A stretch of 64,000 nt of DNA from CAVWTN01 sp963757945 (GCA_963757945.1 CAVWTN010000002.1:2418001-2482000), one strand, 5' to 3'; positions 32,012 to 40,981 are shown, numbered from the stretch's first letter. A program made the numbers and translations. The notes: generated by a model not told the origin, from the letters alone.

Positions 32012-33258
32012 GGCGGATGCGCGAAGAATATCGCGTCGTCGTCACCGGCATCGGTGCGATCACGCCGATCGGCACGGGCGTGGACGCATTCTGGAAGGCC
32101 GCGCTCGAAGGCGAGATCGGCACCCGCGCGATCACACGCTTCGACGCATCGACGTTTCGCTCGCGCGTCGCGGCTGAGATTGGGGATTTCGATCCCTCGG
32201 AGTACATGGACGGGCGCCGGCAGCGCTGGACGGACCGATTCGCGCAATTCTCGATCGCGGCGGCGCGGCTGGCGCTCGCGGACGCGGGCTTTGAGGTCGG
32301 AGATCGCGGCGAGGAGATCGGCGTGTATCTTGGGACGGCGCTCGGGGGCCTCGGCTATGCGGAAGAGCAGCACGCGGTCTTCCTCGCGAAGGGGCTCGGC
32401 GCCGTGCGCCCGTTGCTGGCGATCTCGGTCTTCGGCGGAGCCTCGACCTGCAACGTCGCGCTCGAGCTCGGCTTACGCGGGCCGAACGTCGCGAACGGAA
32501 ATTCGTGCGCTTCGGGAACCGTTGCGATCGGTGACGCGTTCCGGGCGGTCGCGCGCGGCGACGTGCGCGCGGCGCTCGCGGGGGGCATCGAGGCACCGCT
32601 CTCGCCGCTCACGTACGGCGCGTTCGCGGTGATCCACGCGATGTCGACGCGCAATGACGAGCCGCGCCGCGCGAGCCGCCCCTTCGATCGCGATCGCGAC
32701 GGCTTCGTGATGGCCGAGGGTGCCGGGATCCTCATCCTCGAGCGCTACGAAGACGCGATCGCGCGGGACGCGCACATCTACGGCGAGATCGTAGGTTTCG
32801 GCTTGACGTGCGATGCACACCACATGACCGCTCCCCGCCCCGATGCGTCCTCGGCGATGCGCGCGATGCAGGCGGCGCTCCGCGAAGCGTTGCTTTCGCC
32901 GGACGAGATCGAGTTGATCAACGCCCACGCGTCCTCGTCGCCGCTCAACGACACGACCGAGACGCATGCGATCAAGCGCGCATTCGGCGAGCACGCCGCG
33001 CGCATTCCGATCACGGCGACCAAGGGGCAGCACGGCCATGCGCTCGGCGCGACCGGAGCGTGGGAAGCCGCGCTCTCGCTGCTGGCGATCGACCGTGGCG
33101 AAGTCCCCGGGATCGTCAACCTGGAACACGCCGACCCATTGTGCGATCTGCATTACGTGAGGGAATCGCGCACGCTGCGGCCGCGGACGGTCCTTTCGAA
33201 CTCGTTCGGCTTCGGGGGGATCAACGCGAGTTTGGTCTTCAAGACTGCGGATGCTTGA
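32008..33258 (+). CDS. Beta-ketoacyl synthase (KAS II/FabF-like)
   Basis: Thiolase-fold condensing enzyme of 416 residues. It starts VVVTGIGAITPIGTGVDAFW. Active site Cys in GNSCASGTVAIGDA, first His in INAHASSSPLNDTTET, second His in TKGQHGHALGATGAWE; the triad is intact, so it should catalyse decarboxylative condensation. Cys is flanked by S and A rather than the A-C-A/S-T of housekeeping FabF. There is no chain-length-factor partner or acyl-carrier gene within the operon, so it must use the cell's own ACP. The GTG at 32008 has GGAGG seven bases upstream and overlaps the preceding stop; an ATG three codons later is possible. It overlaps the ABC ATPase gene by eight bases. Confidence 0.9.
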   Translation: MRRMREEYRVVVTGIGAITPIGTGVDAFWKAALEGEIGTRAITRFDASTFRSRVAAEIGDFDPSEYMDGRRQRWTDRFAQFSIAAARLALADAGFEVGDRGEEIGVYLGTALGGLGYAEEQHAVFLAKGLGAVRPLLAISVFGGASTCNVALELGLRGPNVANGNSCASGTVAIGDAFRAVARGDVRAALAGGIEAPLSPLTYGAFAVIHAMSTRNDEPRRASRPFDRDRDGFVMAEGAGILILERYEDAIARDAHIYGEIVGFGLTCDAHHMTAPRPDASSAMRAMQAALREALLSPDEIELINAHASSSPLNDTTETHAIKRAFGEHAARIPITATKGQHGHALGATGAWEAALSLLAIDRGEVPGIVNLEHADPLCDLHYVRESRTLRPRTVLSNSFGFGGINASLVFKTADA

Positions 33259-33952
33259 GACCCCCGTGGCGCGGGCCGAGCGCATCGTGCCCGTGCGCGC
33301 CGTCGACGTTCGCAAGACCTACGCCGGTGCGAACGCCGACGTCCCGGCCCTCGACGGCGTCAGCTTCGAGATCTCGCCGGGAGAGATGGTGGCGCTCGTC
33401 GGCCCGAGCGGCTGCGGGAAGAGCACGCTCTTGAACCTGATCGGCTGCATCGATCTGCCGACCTCCGGGCACGTCTACTTGGACGGCCGTTCGACGAGCG
33501 CACTGGACGACGACGCGCTCACGCGCTTGCGGCGCGACTCGGTCGGCACGATCTTTCAGTTCTTCAACTTGCTGCCGGCGCTGACGGTCGCCGAGAATGT
33601 CGGCTTGCCGCTGGTTCTGCAGCGCCGTCCGAGCGAGGAGATCGCGGAACGCGTCGCGGCCGTGCTTGCGGCCGTCGGCATTCCCGAGAAGGCGAGCGCA
33701 TATCCCGCGCAGATCTCCGGCGGGCAGATGCAGCGTGCCGCGATCGCCCGGGCGATCGTCCATCGGCCGGCGATCGTGCTGGCGGATGAACCGACGGGAA
33801 ATCTCGATTCGCACAACGGCGAAAAAGTGCTCCGTCTGTTGCGCGACCTCGCTTCGAGCGGTCAGACGATTCTCGTCGCCACCCACGCGGCCGACGCTGC
33901 GGCGATCTGCGACCGCACGATTCGCCTGGCGGACGGGCGAATCGTCACCTGA
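33251..33952 (+). CDS. ABC transporter ATP-binding protein (LolD/MacB/AttE-like)
   Basis: Cytoplasmic ATPase of 233 residues. Walker A GPSGCGKSTLLNLIG, Q-loop FQFFNLLPALTVAENV, signature ISGGQMQRAAIARAI, Walker B IVLADEPTGNLDS and H-loop VATHAADAA. NLDSHNG is typical of the MacB/LolD/FtsE group, which drives mechanotransmission rather than substrate tunnelling. It is paired with the FtsX-type permease that follows. The ATG at 33251 lies inside the ketosynthase gene; the stop overlaps the next start by one base (TGATG). Confidence 0.92.
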   Translation: MLETPVARAERIVPVRAVDVRKTYAGANADVPALDGVSFEISPGEMVALVGPSGCGKSTLLNLIGCIDLPTSGHVYLDGRSTSALDDDALTRLRRDSVGTIFQFFNLLPALTVAENVGLPLVLQRRPSEEIAERVAAVLAAVGIPEKASAYPAQISGGQMQRAAIARAIVHRPAIVLADEPTGNLDSHNGEKVLRLLRDLASSGQTILVATHAADAAAICDRTIRLADGRIVT

Positions 33953-36540
33953 TGAACGGGGCTCCGCTCTTCTCCGCGCTCGTCTTCGGACATATGCGCG
34001 CGAACCGTTTGCGCTCGGTGGTCACGCTCGTGGCCGTCGGGCTCGGCGTTGCGATCGCGCTCGCGATCGACCTTGCGAATGCGACCGCGGTCCGCTCGTT
34101 CTCATCGAGCGTGAACCTGATCGCGAACCACGTGAACCTGCAGGTGCTCGGCGTCGGCCGGGGCTTCGACGAACGCGCGCTCTTACGCGTGCAGGCCGTC
34201 GACGGCGTGAGCTACGCGAGCCCGGCGATCGAAGATTCGGTCGTGGTCGGCGCCCAGCCGGGGGATCCGTTCTCGGGCGAGATCTTGCACGTGCTCGGCG
34301 TCGATCTCTTGCGCCCGCTGCCGCGCGACGGCTCCGCCCAAGTCGCGACGCCGGGCGAGTTCTCGAACGGCGGCGGCAAGACGATCGATCCGGCGCGGCT
34401 GATCGGTGAGCGCGGGGCGATCGTCTCGGCGCGGATCGCGGAGCGGTACCATTTGCGCGTCGGCGAGCGGCTCGCGGCGCTCGCGGGAGACAAGCCGGTC
34501 GTCTTCACGGTCGGCGCGATCTTGCCGGCGGGCGTCGCCGGGATCGACTCGAGCGTGCTCTTCGTCGACATCGTCACGGCTCAGGAGGTCTTCGACAAAG
34601 TCGGGCGGCTCGACCGGATCGATTGCATCGTCGATCCGGCGAGGGTCGGCGCCGTCGAGAAAGCGGTCGCGGCGGTGATCCCGCCCGGGGCCCGCGCGAT
34701 CGAGCCGAAGGTGCGCACGAACGAGATCACGCGAATGCTGCGCAGCTTCCAGCTGAACCTCGCAGCGCTCTCGTACATCGCGATGCTGGTCGGCATGTAC
34801 TTGATCTACAACACGGTCGCGATCTCCGTCGTGCAGCGGCGGCCCGATATCGGGACGCTGCGCGCGCTCGGCGCGACGCGCGGCGCGATCTTTCGCGCGT
34901 TTCTGGCGGAAGGCGCGCTGTTCGGCGTCGCGGGCTCGTTGCTGGGCCTGCTTCTCGGCGGGTTGCTCGCGCAGTTCTCGGTCGGCGCCGTCGCCCGCAC
35001 GGTCGACACGATGTACGTGGGAACGCATGCGGACCACGTGATCTACGATCCGCTCGTGCTCCTGAAGGCGTTTCTCGTGGGGTTCGTGCTGGCGACGCTC
35101 TCCGCGCTCTTGCCGGCGATCGAAGCCGCCTCGACCGCGCCCGCGCTCACGATGCGCTCGAGCGGCTTTGAGGGACGGGTGGCACGGCCGGGAGCCGGGC
35201 TCGCCTTCGCGGGCCTGGGCGCGCTGGGGCTCGCCTACGGCCTGACGTTCCTTCCCGCCATCGATGCGATCCCGGTCTTCGGCTATGCGGCGGGGCTGCT
35301 GATCATCTTGGGCGGATCGCTGCTCGTGCCGATCGCGATCGTCGCGCTTGCGGCGGCCGCACGCATGATCGCGGCGCGCCTCTCGCCGCCGAGCCGCCTC
35401 GCGGCGGTCAACCTCGGCGCCTCGCTGCGGCGCAAGAGCGTCGCGGTCGCCTCGCTGATGGTGGCGATCGCGATGATGGTCAGCGTGGCGATTCTGATCG
35501 GATCGTTCCGCACGACCGTCGTCGCCTGGGCGGACGAAACGCTGCGTGCGGATCTCTTCGTGCGGCCGCTCGGACTGCAGGACGCCTCCTATGACGCGCG
35601 TTTTTCGCCGGCGATGGCCGCGCGCGTGCGGGCCGTGCCGGGCGTCGCGGCGGTCGATACGTTCCGCGCGATCTCGCTGCCCTTCAGGGGCTCGCTCACG
35701 ACGCTTGGCGCCGCCGACTTCAGCACGATCGCGGAGCGCAACAAGCTGCGGTTCCTCGGGCACGTCGACACGCGCGCGCTCGCGCGCAGCATCCCCGGGA
35801 CGCTCGGTGCCGTGATCAGCGAGCCGTTCGCCACCCGCTTCGGGGTGCGGCCGGGCGACGAGATCCCGATCGATACGCCCTCGGGTCCCGTGCGCTTGCA
35901 TGCGCTCGCGATCTACAACGACTATTCGAGCGACGCCGGCGTCGCGATCATCGATCGCGGCACGTTCGCGCGGCTCTTTCACGACGATTCCGTCAACTCG
36001 CTCGCGATCTACGCCGCCCCCGGCGCCGATCTCGCGGCGTTACGCTCGCGCGTGATCCGTGCGGTCCTGCCGGAACGCATCGACGTTCAGACGACGCGCG
36101 AGCTTCGCGCGCTCGTGGTCTCGATCTTCAATCGGACCTTCGCGATCACGTACGCGCTCTACATCATCTCGATCGCGATCGCCGTCCTCGGCGTGGTGAG
36201 CACGCTGTTCGCGCTCGTTCTCGAACGCAAGCGTGAGATCGGGCTCATGCGCTATCTCGGCCTCTCGCTCGGCGACGTGCGCCGCATGGTATTCTATGAA
36301 GCCGGATACATCGGCTTGCTCGGAGGCGCGAGCGGCGTCGCCGTCGGCATCCTGCTCGCGCTGCTGTTGATCTTCACGATCAACCGCCAGGCCTTCGGGT
36401 GGCTGATCGAACTGCATATGCCGTACGACTTCTTGGCGGAAGCGCTGGTGCTGGTCGTGGTCGCGGCCGTCCTCGCCGGCATCTATCCCGCGCACGTGGC
36501 GGCGCGGATTCGGACGGCCGAAGCGATGCGCACGGAATGA
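33952..36540 (+). CDS. ABC transporter permease with two FtsX modules (AttF/AttG-like fusion)
   Basis: Membrane protein of 862 residues. An N-terminal helix (RLRSVVTLVAVGLGVAIALAI) and a large extracytoplasmic domain (about 35-255) precede a first FtsX module with three helices (LSYIAMLVGMYLIYNTVAI and so on). A central hydrophobic region, a second extracytoplasmic domain (about 530-715) and a second FtsX module near the C-terminus follow. Each module contains RR/K-x-IG-x-L/M-R-x-L-G coupling helices (RRPDIGTLRALGAT; KREIGLMRYLGLS). The total fits the 10-TM double-FtsX permeases of lipoprotein or hydrophobic-substrate systems. Its stop overlaps the lipocalin-like gene start. Confidence 0.92.
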   Translation: MNGAPLFSALVFGHMRANRLRSVVTLVAVGLGVAIALAIDLANATAVRSFSSSVNLIANHVNLQVLGVGRGFDERALLRVQAVDGVSYASPAIEDSVVVGAQPGDPFSGEILHVLGVDLLRPLPRDGSAQVATPGEFSNGGGKTIDPARLIGERGAIVSARIAERYHLRVGERLAALAGDKPVVFTVGAILPAGVAGIDSSVLFVDIVTAQEVFDKVGRLDRIDCIVDPARVGAVEKAVAAVIPPGARAIEPKVRTNEITRMLRSFQLNLAALSYIAMLVGMYLIYNTVAISVVQRRPDIGTLRALGATRGAIFRAFLAEGALFGVAGSLLGLLLGGLLAQFSVGAVARTVDTMYVGTHADHVIYDPLVLLKAFLVGFVLATLSALLPAIEAASTAPALTMRSSGFEGRVARPGAGLAFAGLGALGLAYGLTFLPAIDAIPVFGYAAGLLIILGGSLLVPIAIVALAAAARMIAARLSPPSRLAAVNLGASLRRKSVAVASLMVAIAMMVSVAILIGSFRTTVVAWADETLRADLFVRPLGLQDASYDARFSPAMAARVRAVPGVAAVDTFRAISLPFRGSLTTLGAADFSTIAERNKLRFLGHVDTRALARSIPGTLGAVISEPFATRFGVRPGDEIPIDTPSGPVRLHALAIYNDYSSDAGVAIIDRGTFARLFHDDSVNSLAIYAAPGADLAALRSRVIRAVLPERIDVQTTRELRALVVSIFNRTFAITYALYIISIAIAVLGVVSTLFALVLERKREIGLMRYLGLSLGDVRRMVFYEAGYIGLLGGASGVAVGILLALLLIFTINRQAFGWLIELHMPYDFLAEALVLVVVAAVLAGIYPAHVAARIRTAEAMRTE

Positions 36541-37754
36541 TCGATCTGCGGCGGGTCGTTCGGCGTTCCGCGCAGCGAGCGTTCCGCGCGGCCACGCCGG
36601 CGGCGGTGCTATCGCTCGCGCTCGCGATCGCGGGGTTTGCGTGCCTCGGAGCAACGGCGGCGCGGGCGGGTGTATCTGCTGCGCCGGCCGGCGGCTTCGC
36701 GATCGCGAGCACGCCGTACGCGTTCGCTTTTCCGCGCGATCACGGCGCGCATCCGGCCTACAAGAGCGAATGGTGGTATTTCACCGGTCACCTGCGCGCG
36801 AAGGATGGCCGGCGATTCGGCTATGAGCTGACGTTTTTCCGAGCGGGCCTCGCGCCCGGAGTGGGCGCGCCGCGCCCCGGCCAGAGCGCTTGGCGCGGAA
36901 ATCAAATCTACCCCGCGCACTTCGCGCTCACGGATGAGGCCGGGCAGCGCTTCTTCCACGTGGAGCGGTTCGCGCGGGCCGCGCTCGGTCAGGGTGCCGC
37001 GGCGCTCGACGGGCTCGACGTACGCGCCGATGATTGGAGCGTCACCGGGAGTCCGCAGGCCGATCCGAGGTTCGAGCGGATGATTTTGCGAGCCGGTGAG
37101 GGCGCGGGGCGCGAGCGCACGGCGATCGACCTCGTGCAGGTGCCGCTCAAGGTGCCCGCGATCCACGGCCACGACGGCATCTCGCGCAAGGCCGCATGCC
37201 GTAGCTGCGCCTCGCATTACTATTCGTATACGCGCTTGAAGACGAGCGGAACGCTGACGTACGGTGGCCGGCAGCTTGCCGTCGAAGGGCTCTCGTGGAT
37301 GGATCACGAGTTCGGCTCGGACGAATTGCAGCCGGATCAAGTCGGCTGGGATTGGTTTTCGATCCAGCTCGACGACGGCCGCGAGGTGATGCTGTATCTG
37401 CTGCGGCGCCGGGACGGCAGCGTCACGCCGGAATCGAGCGGCAGCGTCATCGCGCGCGACGGAAGCGTGCGTTACGTGCCGCTCGATGCGTTCGCGGCGG
37501 AAGCGACCGGTACGTGGACGAGCCCGCACACGAACGGCCGCTATCCGAGCGGCTGGCACGTGCGCGTGCCCGGCGAACGCATCGATCTCGTGCTCGTGCC
37601 CACGCTGCTCGATCAGGAGCTGGCCGGCACGAACGCGGGCGGCATCTCGTATTGGGAAGGCGCCGTCGACGTGCGCGACGCGACCGCGCCGAACCGAACG
37701 CTCGGCGCCGGTTACGTCGAGCTCACGGGATACGCAGGCGCGATCTCGCTCTAG
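36537..37754 (+). CDS. AttH/CrtC-like lipocalin-domain protein, exported
   Basis: Protein of 405 residues with a signal sequence or membrane anchor at about 17-45. The family signatures are SEWWYFTGHL near the start of the core, RRFGYELTFFRAGL, and GLSWMDHEFGSDELQ in the C-terminal half. This duplicated lipocalin-like fold unites carotenoid 1,2-hydratase (CrtC) with AttH, the partner of attEFG exporter genes in Agrobacterium. Four cysteines sit in ACRSCASHY and elsewhere. The ATG at 36537 overlaps the permease stop. The preceding ATPase and permease make an attEFGH-like set, so handling of a lipid-like product outside the cytoplasm is the favoured role. Confidence 0.9.
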   Translation: MIDLRRVVRRSAQRAFRAATPAAVLSLALAIAGFACLGATAARAGVSAAPAGGFAIASTPYAFAFPRDHGAHPAYKSEWWYFTGHLRAKDGRRFGYELTFFRAGLAPGVGAPRPGQSAWRGNQIYPAHFALTDEAGQRFFHVERFARAALGQGAAALDGLDVRADDWSVTGSPQADPRFERMILRAGEGAGRERTAIDLVQVPLKVPAIHGHDGISRKAACRSCASHYYSYTRLKTSGTLTYGGRQLAVEGLSWMDHEFGSDELQPDQVGWDWFSIQLDDGREVMLYLLRRRDGSVTPESSGSVIARDGSVRYVPLDAFAAEATGTWTSPHTNGRYPSGWHVRVPGERIDLVLVPTLLDQELAGTNAGGISYWEGAVDVRDATAPNRTLGAGYVELTGYAGAISL

Positions 37755-37763
37755 CGCCGCCGC

Positions 37764-38207
37764 TCACCACAGGTAGGGAATGAATCGTTTCGTTCTGCGC
37801 GCGTACGCTTCGTACGCCGGATAGCGGGCGGCGAGGCGCCGCTCTTCATCGCGAGCCTTCGCGTCGAGCATCAGTGCGAGCGCGAGCGCGAGCGCGAAAC
37901 GGCTCCAACTCTGTGTCGCGCCGGCGAATCCGAACGCACCCAGGAGCAAACCGCCGTAGATCGGGTGGCGAATGAGACGATACCAGCCGTGTTCGACGAG
38001 GTCGGCGCCTTGCGCGGGTTCCGGCAACGGACTCAGCGAGGGACCGAGGTTCGCGGCGGCCGTCACGAGGAGGACGGCGCCGCTAGCGAGCAGCACCGTG
38101 CCGGGACTTCTGGCCGCGAACGGCTTCCCCGGGGCAAGGGCCATTGCGGCGAGGAACGCACCCTGTCCGGCCACCCAAAGCCCGCCTCGGTCGACGAACG
38201 ATTTCAT
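37764..38207 (-). CDS. Isoprenylcysteine carboxyl methyltransferase-like membrane protein
   Basis: Small integral membrane protein of 147 residues with about four helices. The C-terminal block LVEHGWYRLIRHPIYGGLLLGAFGFA and RYPAYEAYARRTKRFIPYLW is the hallmark of the ICMT/PEMT-type SAM-dependent methyltransferases (R-H-P-x-Y, then the E-x-x-L...Y motif). In bacteria such proteins methylate lipids, sulfides or isoprenoid groups. It converges on the att-like operon with a 9-bp gap, so a shared pathway is possible but not shown. ATG start at 38207. Confidence 0.85.
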   Translation of the reverse strand: MKSFVDRGGLWVAGQGAFLAAMALAPGKPFAARSPGTVLLASGAVLLVTAAANLGPSLSPLPEPAQGADLVEHGWYRLIRHPIYGGLLLGAFGFAGATQSWSRFALALALALMLDAKARDEERRLAARYPAYEAYARRTKRFIPYLW

Positions 38208-38253
38208 CGCCGTTTGAGTTAGCGGCCGGCGTGAAATGCTCCGCCGCGATTGC

Positions 38254-38430
38254 TTAGGCGGCTGAGCCCAGATACTCCGCAGGCGCAGCGGTCGCGTCGC
38301 TCTCGGCGCGCCATTCCTCGAATTCGCGATCGAGCAGGCAGGTTTCGCAGCGAACCGCGATTACGTAGCGCGCCTCGGCGGGGCCGTCGTGGATTGCATG
38401 GCAGTCGGGGCATTGGAACAGCGTCGCCAT
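38254..38430 (-). CDS. 58-residue zinc-ribbon protein
   Basis: Short gene not usually called because of its size. It encodes MATLFQCPDCHAIHDG, then RYVIAVRCETCLLDREF and an acidic/Ala tail. The two pairs C7-x2-C10 and C28-x2-C31 form a typical zinc ribbon. The start is certain: AGGAGG lies six bases before the ATG at 38430. Codon third positions are G/C-rich like its neighbours. Function unknown; possibly an adaptor for nucleic acid or protein binding. Confidence 0.8.
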   Translation of the reverse strand: MATLFQCPDCHAIHDGPAEARYVIAVRCETCLLDREFEEWRAESDATAAPAEYLGSAA

Positions 38431-38632
38431 CGAGAACCTCCTGGGCTCACGATCTCATAGCGCTGTGCCACCTGTATGGCATCGTGTGAACTGCTTGCGC
38501 CGCCCGCGGGAGAGCCGCGGCCGCTCTTACGGAAGACTTGCAACACCGGGCCTTATGGCCCTCGCGACGGGATGCGATCCGGCGACACCGTAAGAGCAAT
38601 CCGTCGCTCACTCGTGCTGAAAGGGGTACAGG

Positions 38633-39334
38633 TTGGATCCCAAGTTTTCTTCCGCGCCGTCCTTGACCCGGGGCGCGCAATCGTCCGCCCTCAGGCGAGC
38701 GATCGGTCCGGTCGCGCTATGCGCGCTCGTTGCATTGGCGCAGAGCGTGGCAGCGGCGGATCAGTCCCACGCCGCCGGTGCGGCGAGCCACGTCCGCCTG
38801 CTTGCCGCGGCCCCGCCCGCCGCCACCGCGACTGCGGCCGCCACCGCGGCTGCGGCAGCCCCCGCCGCTTCCGGCGGCTCGTTCCACGATCGCGCGGGCG
38901 GCAAGCCGGTTGCCATCATCTTTGATTCTTCGTCGTGGACCGGGCCCTTCGCTACGATCGGACAGGGCGTCGCCGAGTCCGCCCAGGACTTCGCGACGAA
39001 ATTCGGGCACCGCTTCAACGTCGAGACGACGGTGGTCGACACGCCGATCAAGAGCGCGAAAGACGTCGACGACGCGGTGAAGGCGAGCGGGGCGCTCCTG
39101 GGCACGGCGTACCTCGCCACGGTTCACGGACAGCCCCATTCAAAGACGACCGAGTGGACCTTCGCCCTCAGGACGAAGTTCCGGGATGCCGCCGGGACGC
39201 CGTGGCTCGACCTCAAGAAAGAAGTCGACGTCCAGTATCCCGGCCTGAGCAATTATCACGAGATCACGGTCAACAACCTATCGCCGCTGAACGATCAGGT
39301 GATCGACGCCTTGGCGAAGGAATCCGCGAAATAA
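38633..39334 (+). CDS. Secreted hypothetical protein with Ala-rich linker
   Basis: Protein of 233 residues from a TTG at 38633. An N-terminal hydrophobic segment (PVALCALVALAQSVAAADQ, about 25-43) is a signal peptide; an Ala/Pro low-complexity linker covers about 48-85. A compact alpha/beta domain follows: PVAIIFDSSSWTGPFATIG, VETTVVDTPIKSAKDVDDAV, GALLGTAYLATVHG, TEWTFALRTKFRDAAGTPWLDL. I recognise no family. The upstream 200 bp has no other gene; a purine run GAAAGGGG precedes the start by about 8 bases. Confidence 0.75.
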   Translation: MDPKFSSAPSLTRGAQSSALRRAIGPVALCALVALAQSVAAADQSHAAGAASHVRLLAAAPPAATATAAATAAAAAPAASGGSFHDRAGGKPVAIIFDSSSWTGPFATIGQGVAESAQDFATKFGHRFNVETTVVDTPIKSAKDVDDAVKASGALLGTAYLATVHGQPHSKTTEWTFALRTKFRDAAGTPWLDLKKEVDVQYPGLSNYHEITVNNLSPLNDQVIDALAKESAK

Positions 39335-39391
39335 GCGAAGGTGCACGATCGCCGGAGTCGCAGTTCGCGCGGCGAGCTGCGGCTCCGTAGG

Positions 39392-39628
39392 TCAGGCCGT
39401 ACGCCGTGAAGGCAGATCCGAACGCGGGATCTTGGCCGCTCGCGTGGCGCGCCGGCAGGCCCACTTGATCGCCGGCAGCGTGAGTTCCGCGGGCGCGGCG
39501 AGTGCGCCGGCGGCCTCGCCCGGTTCGAGCGCGCCGCCCGAGGGCCCGTGGCCGGCGAGTTGCACGCGCCGGACACGCTTCTTCGAGGCGAGACCTGCGG
39601 CAAAGGCGCGAAGTCCGGGAGCTGGCAT
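39392..39628 (-). CDS. Small basic hypothetical protein
   Basis: Possible 78-residue protein, Arg/Ala-rich with one Trp-Ala-Cys element (IKWACRRATRAAK). Support: GGAGG nine bases before the ATG, G/C-rich third positions throughout, and a natural amino-acid mix (SKKRVRRVQLAGHG). Against: no recognisable family and an isolated position between a secreted protein and nifU-like gene. It could be a nucleic-acid-binding protein. Confidence 0.5.
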   Translation of the reverse strand: MPAPGLRAFAAGLASKKRVRRVQLAGHGPSGGALEPGEAAGALAAPAELTLPAIKWACRRATRAAKIPRSDLPSRRTA

Positions 39629-39734
39629 ATCGTCGTTCCTCCGGCCGCCCGCAAAACACGAGCGCGCCTCGAGTATCGCCGTTCGCCCGTCCTGATTGCG
39701 TCCGAGCCCGCCTAGGACCGAGCGCCTCGCAGGG

Positions 39735-39986
39735 TCAGACCTGCTCGACGCGCTCGATCTCGGGGCAGCGTTCGCGCACGATGCGCTCGATCGCCCCTTT
39801 CAGCGTCGCGTTCGCCGCCGCGCAGCCGCCGCACGCGCCGAGCATCTGCACGTAGGCCACGCCTTCGGCGATCCTGATCAGCCAGACGTCTCCGCCGTCG
39901 GCCTGGATGCCGGGACGCACCTCGTCCAGCGCCGCGTCGATGCGGGCGAACAGCGGATCGGCGGCATCTATCATCGACTCGTTCAA
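39735..39986 (-). CDS. NifU-like C-terminal domain Fe-S scaffold protein
   Basis: Protein of 83 residues, a stand-alone NifU C-terminal domain: IDAALDEVRPGIQADGGDVWLI, then VQMLGACGGCAAANATLKGAIERIV with the C-x2-C that holds a transient [4Fe-4S] cluster, and ending PEIERVEQV. Such proteins deliver clusters to apo-enzymes. ATG at 39986, with MID four codons later as an alternative. It follows the menA-like gene on the same strand by 30 bp. Confidence 0.93.
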   Translation of the reverse strand: MNESMIDAADPLFARIDAALDEVRPGIQADGGDVWLIRIAEGVAYVQMLGACGGCAAANATLKGAIERIVRERCPEIERVEQV

Positions 39987-40016
39987 CCGCGCGCGCCGGC
40001 CCGGCGTTGCGTTTCG

Positions 40017-40922
40017 TCAGAGCAGGAGCGCGGCGACGTACGCCGCCAACGAGAACGTCGCGGTCAGGAAGAAGAACGCGACGCCGCGGAAGGCGATCGC
40101 CGGATCTTGCGAGCCGTCGCCCGGCCGGCCGCGCAGCGCGAGCCCCAGCAGAACCGCCGCGGGAAGCGCGCACAGGCCTGCGAGCGCGAGCGTTCGCGGC
40201 GCCCCGGCCGCGAGTGCCAGCGCGGCGCCCGCCGCGGCGACCCCGGTCGCAGCCGCCACGAGCGGGAGTGCCGAGCGGCGGCCCAGGCGCACGACGAGGT
40301 TGCGCTTCCCGGTCGCGTCGTCGGCTTCGACGTCCGGCACTTCGACCGCGATCATCATCGCGAACATCGCGGCCGCCGGGGTCAGCAGGCTCGCTAGCAC
40401 GAGCGCGTCCGGGTAACCGCGCTGGACCGCGTACGTGCAGAGCGGCACGAGCACGCAGACGACGAGCGTCGTATCGAGCTCGCCGATCCCGCGCCCCAGC
40501 AGCCGCAGCGGCGGGCTCGAGTAGAACCAGGCGAGCGGGCCGATCGCGCAGGCGAGCGCGGCGGCTATCGTTTTTCCCCCCAGGAACAGGGTGAGCGTTC
40601 CGCAGGCACCGAGCGCGAGGCAGACGTAGGCCGCCACGATTCCGACGAGCGGATCGAGCGAGCCGTCGATCAGCATGCCGCTTCCGCCGGAGAAACGCGT
40701 CCGGCGGGTCAACGCATCGCTCTCGCGGTCGAAGTAGTCGTTCGCGTAATGCGTCATCAGGTGAAAGATCGAGAGCGTCGCTTGGGCGAGCGCGTAGGCG
40801 CCCCAATCGATCCGGCTCCCTTCGTAGGCGGCAATCGCGGTTCCGAGCGCTCCCGTGGCGAGGCCGCCGGCCAAGAACTTCAGCCTGGAGAGGCGGATGA
40901 AGGCGACGATCGGCGGGGCCAT
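40017..40922 (-). CDS. menA: UbiA-family prenyltransferase, MenA-like
   Basis: Integral membrane prenyltransferase of 301 residues with about nine helices. The first Asp-rich motif is ANDYFDRESD (N-D-x-x-D-x-x-x-D) at about 60-69; the second is VEVPDVEADDATGKRNLVVRLG. The latter form is characteristic of MenA, which attaches a polyprenyl chain to 1,4-dihydroxy-2-naphthoate in menaquinone synthesis. No other men genes are in the window, so the symbol is by family resemblance. Divergent to the IclR gene with a 59-bp gap. Confidence 0.85.
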   Translation of the reverse strand: MAPPIVAFIRLSRLKFLAGGLATGALGTAIAAYEGSRIDWGAYALAQATLSIFHLMTHYANDYFDRESDALTRRTRFSGGSGMLIDGSLDPLVGIVAAYVCLALGACGTLTLFLGGKTIAAALACAIGPLAWFYSSPPLRLLGRGIGELDTTLVVCVLVPLCTYAVQRGYPDALVLASLLTPAAAMFAMMIAVEVPDVEADDATGKRNLVVRLGRRSALPLVAAATGVAAAGAALALAAGAPRTLALAGLCALPAAVLLGLALRGRPGDGSQDPAIAFRGVAFFFLTATFSLAAYVAALLL

Positions 40923-40981
40923 TATTCGGGCGATCCCGAGCGGCCACAGGACCCTCTCGCTGGACGGCGCATTCGATTGTT

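Noticed and set aside
38633..39334. Homology between this secreted protein and the 9-980 protein
   Set aside because: Both are exported and have VAI-type strands, but I could not align shared motifs beyond that.
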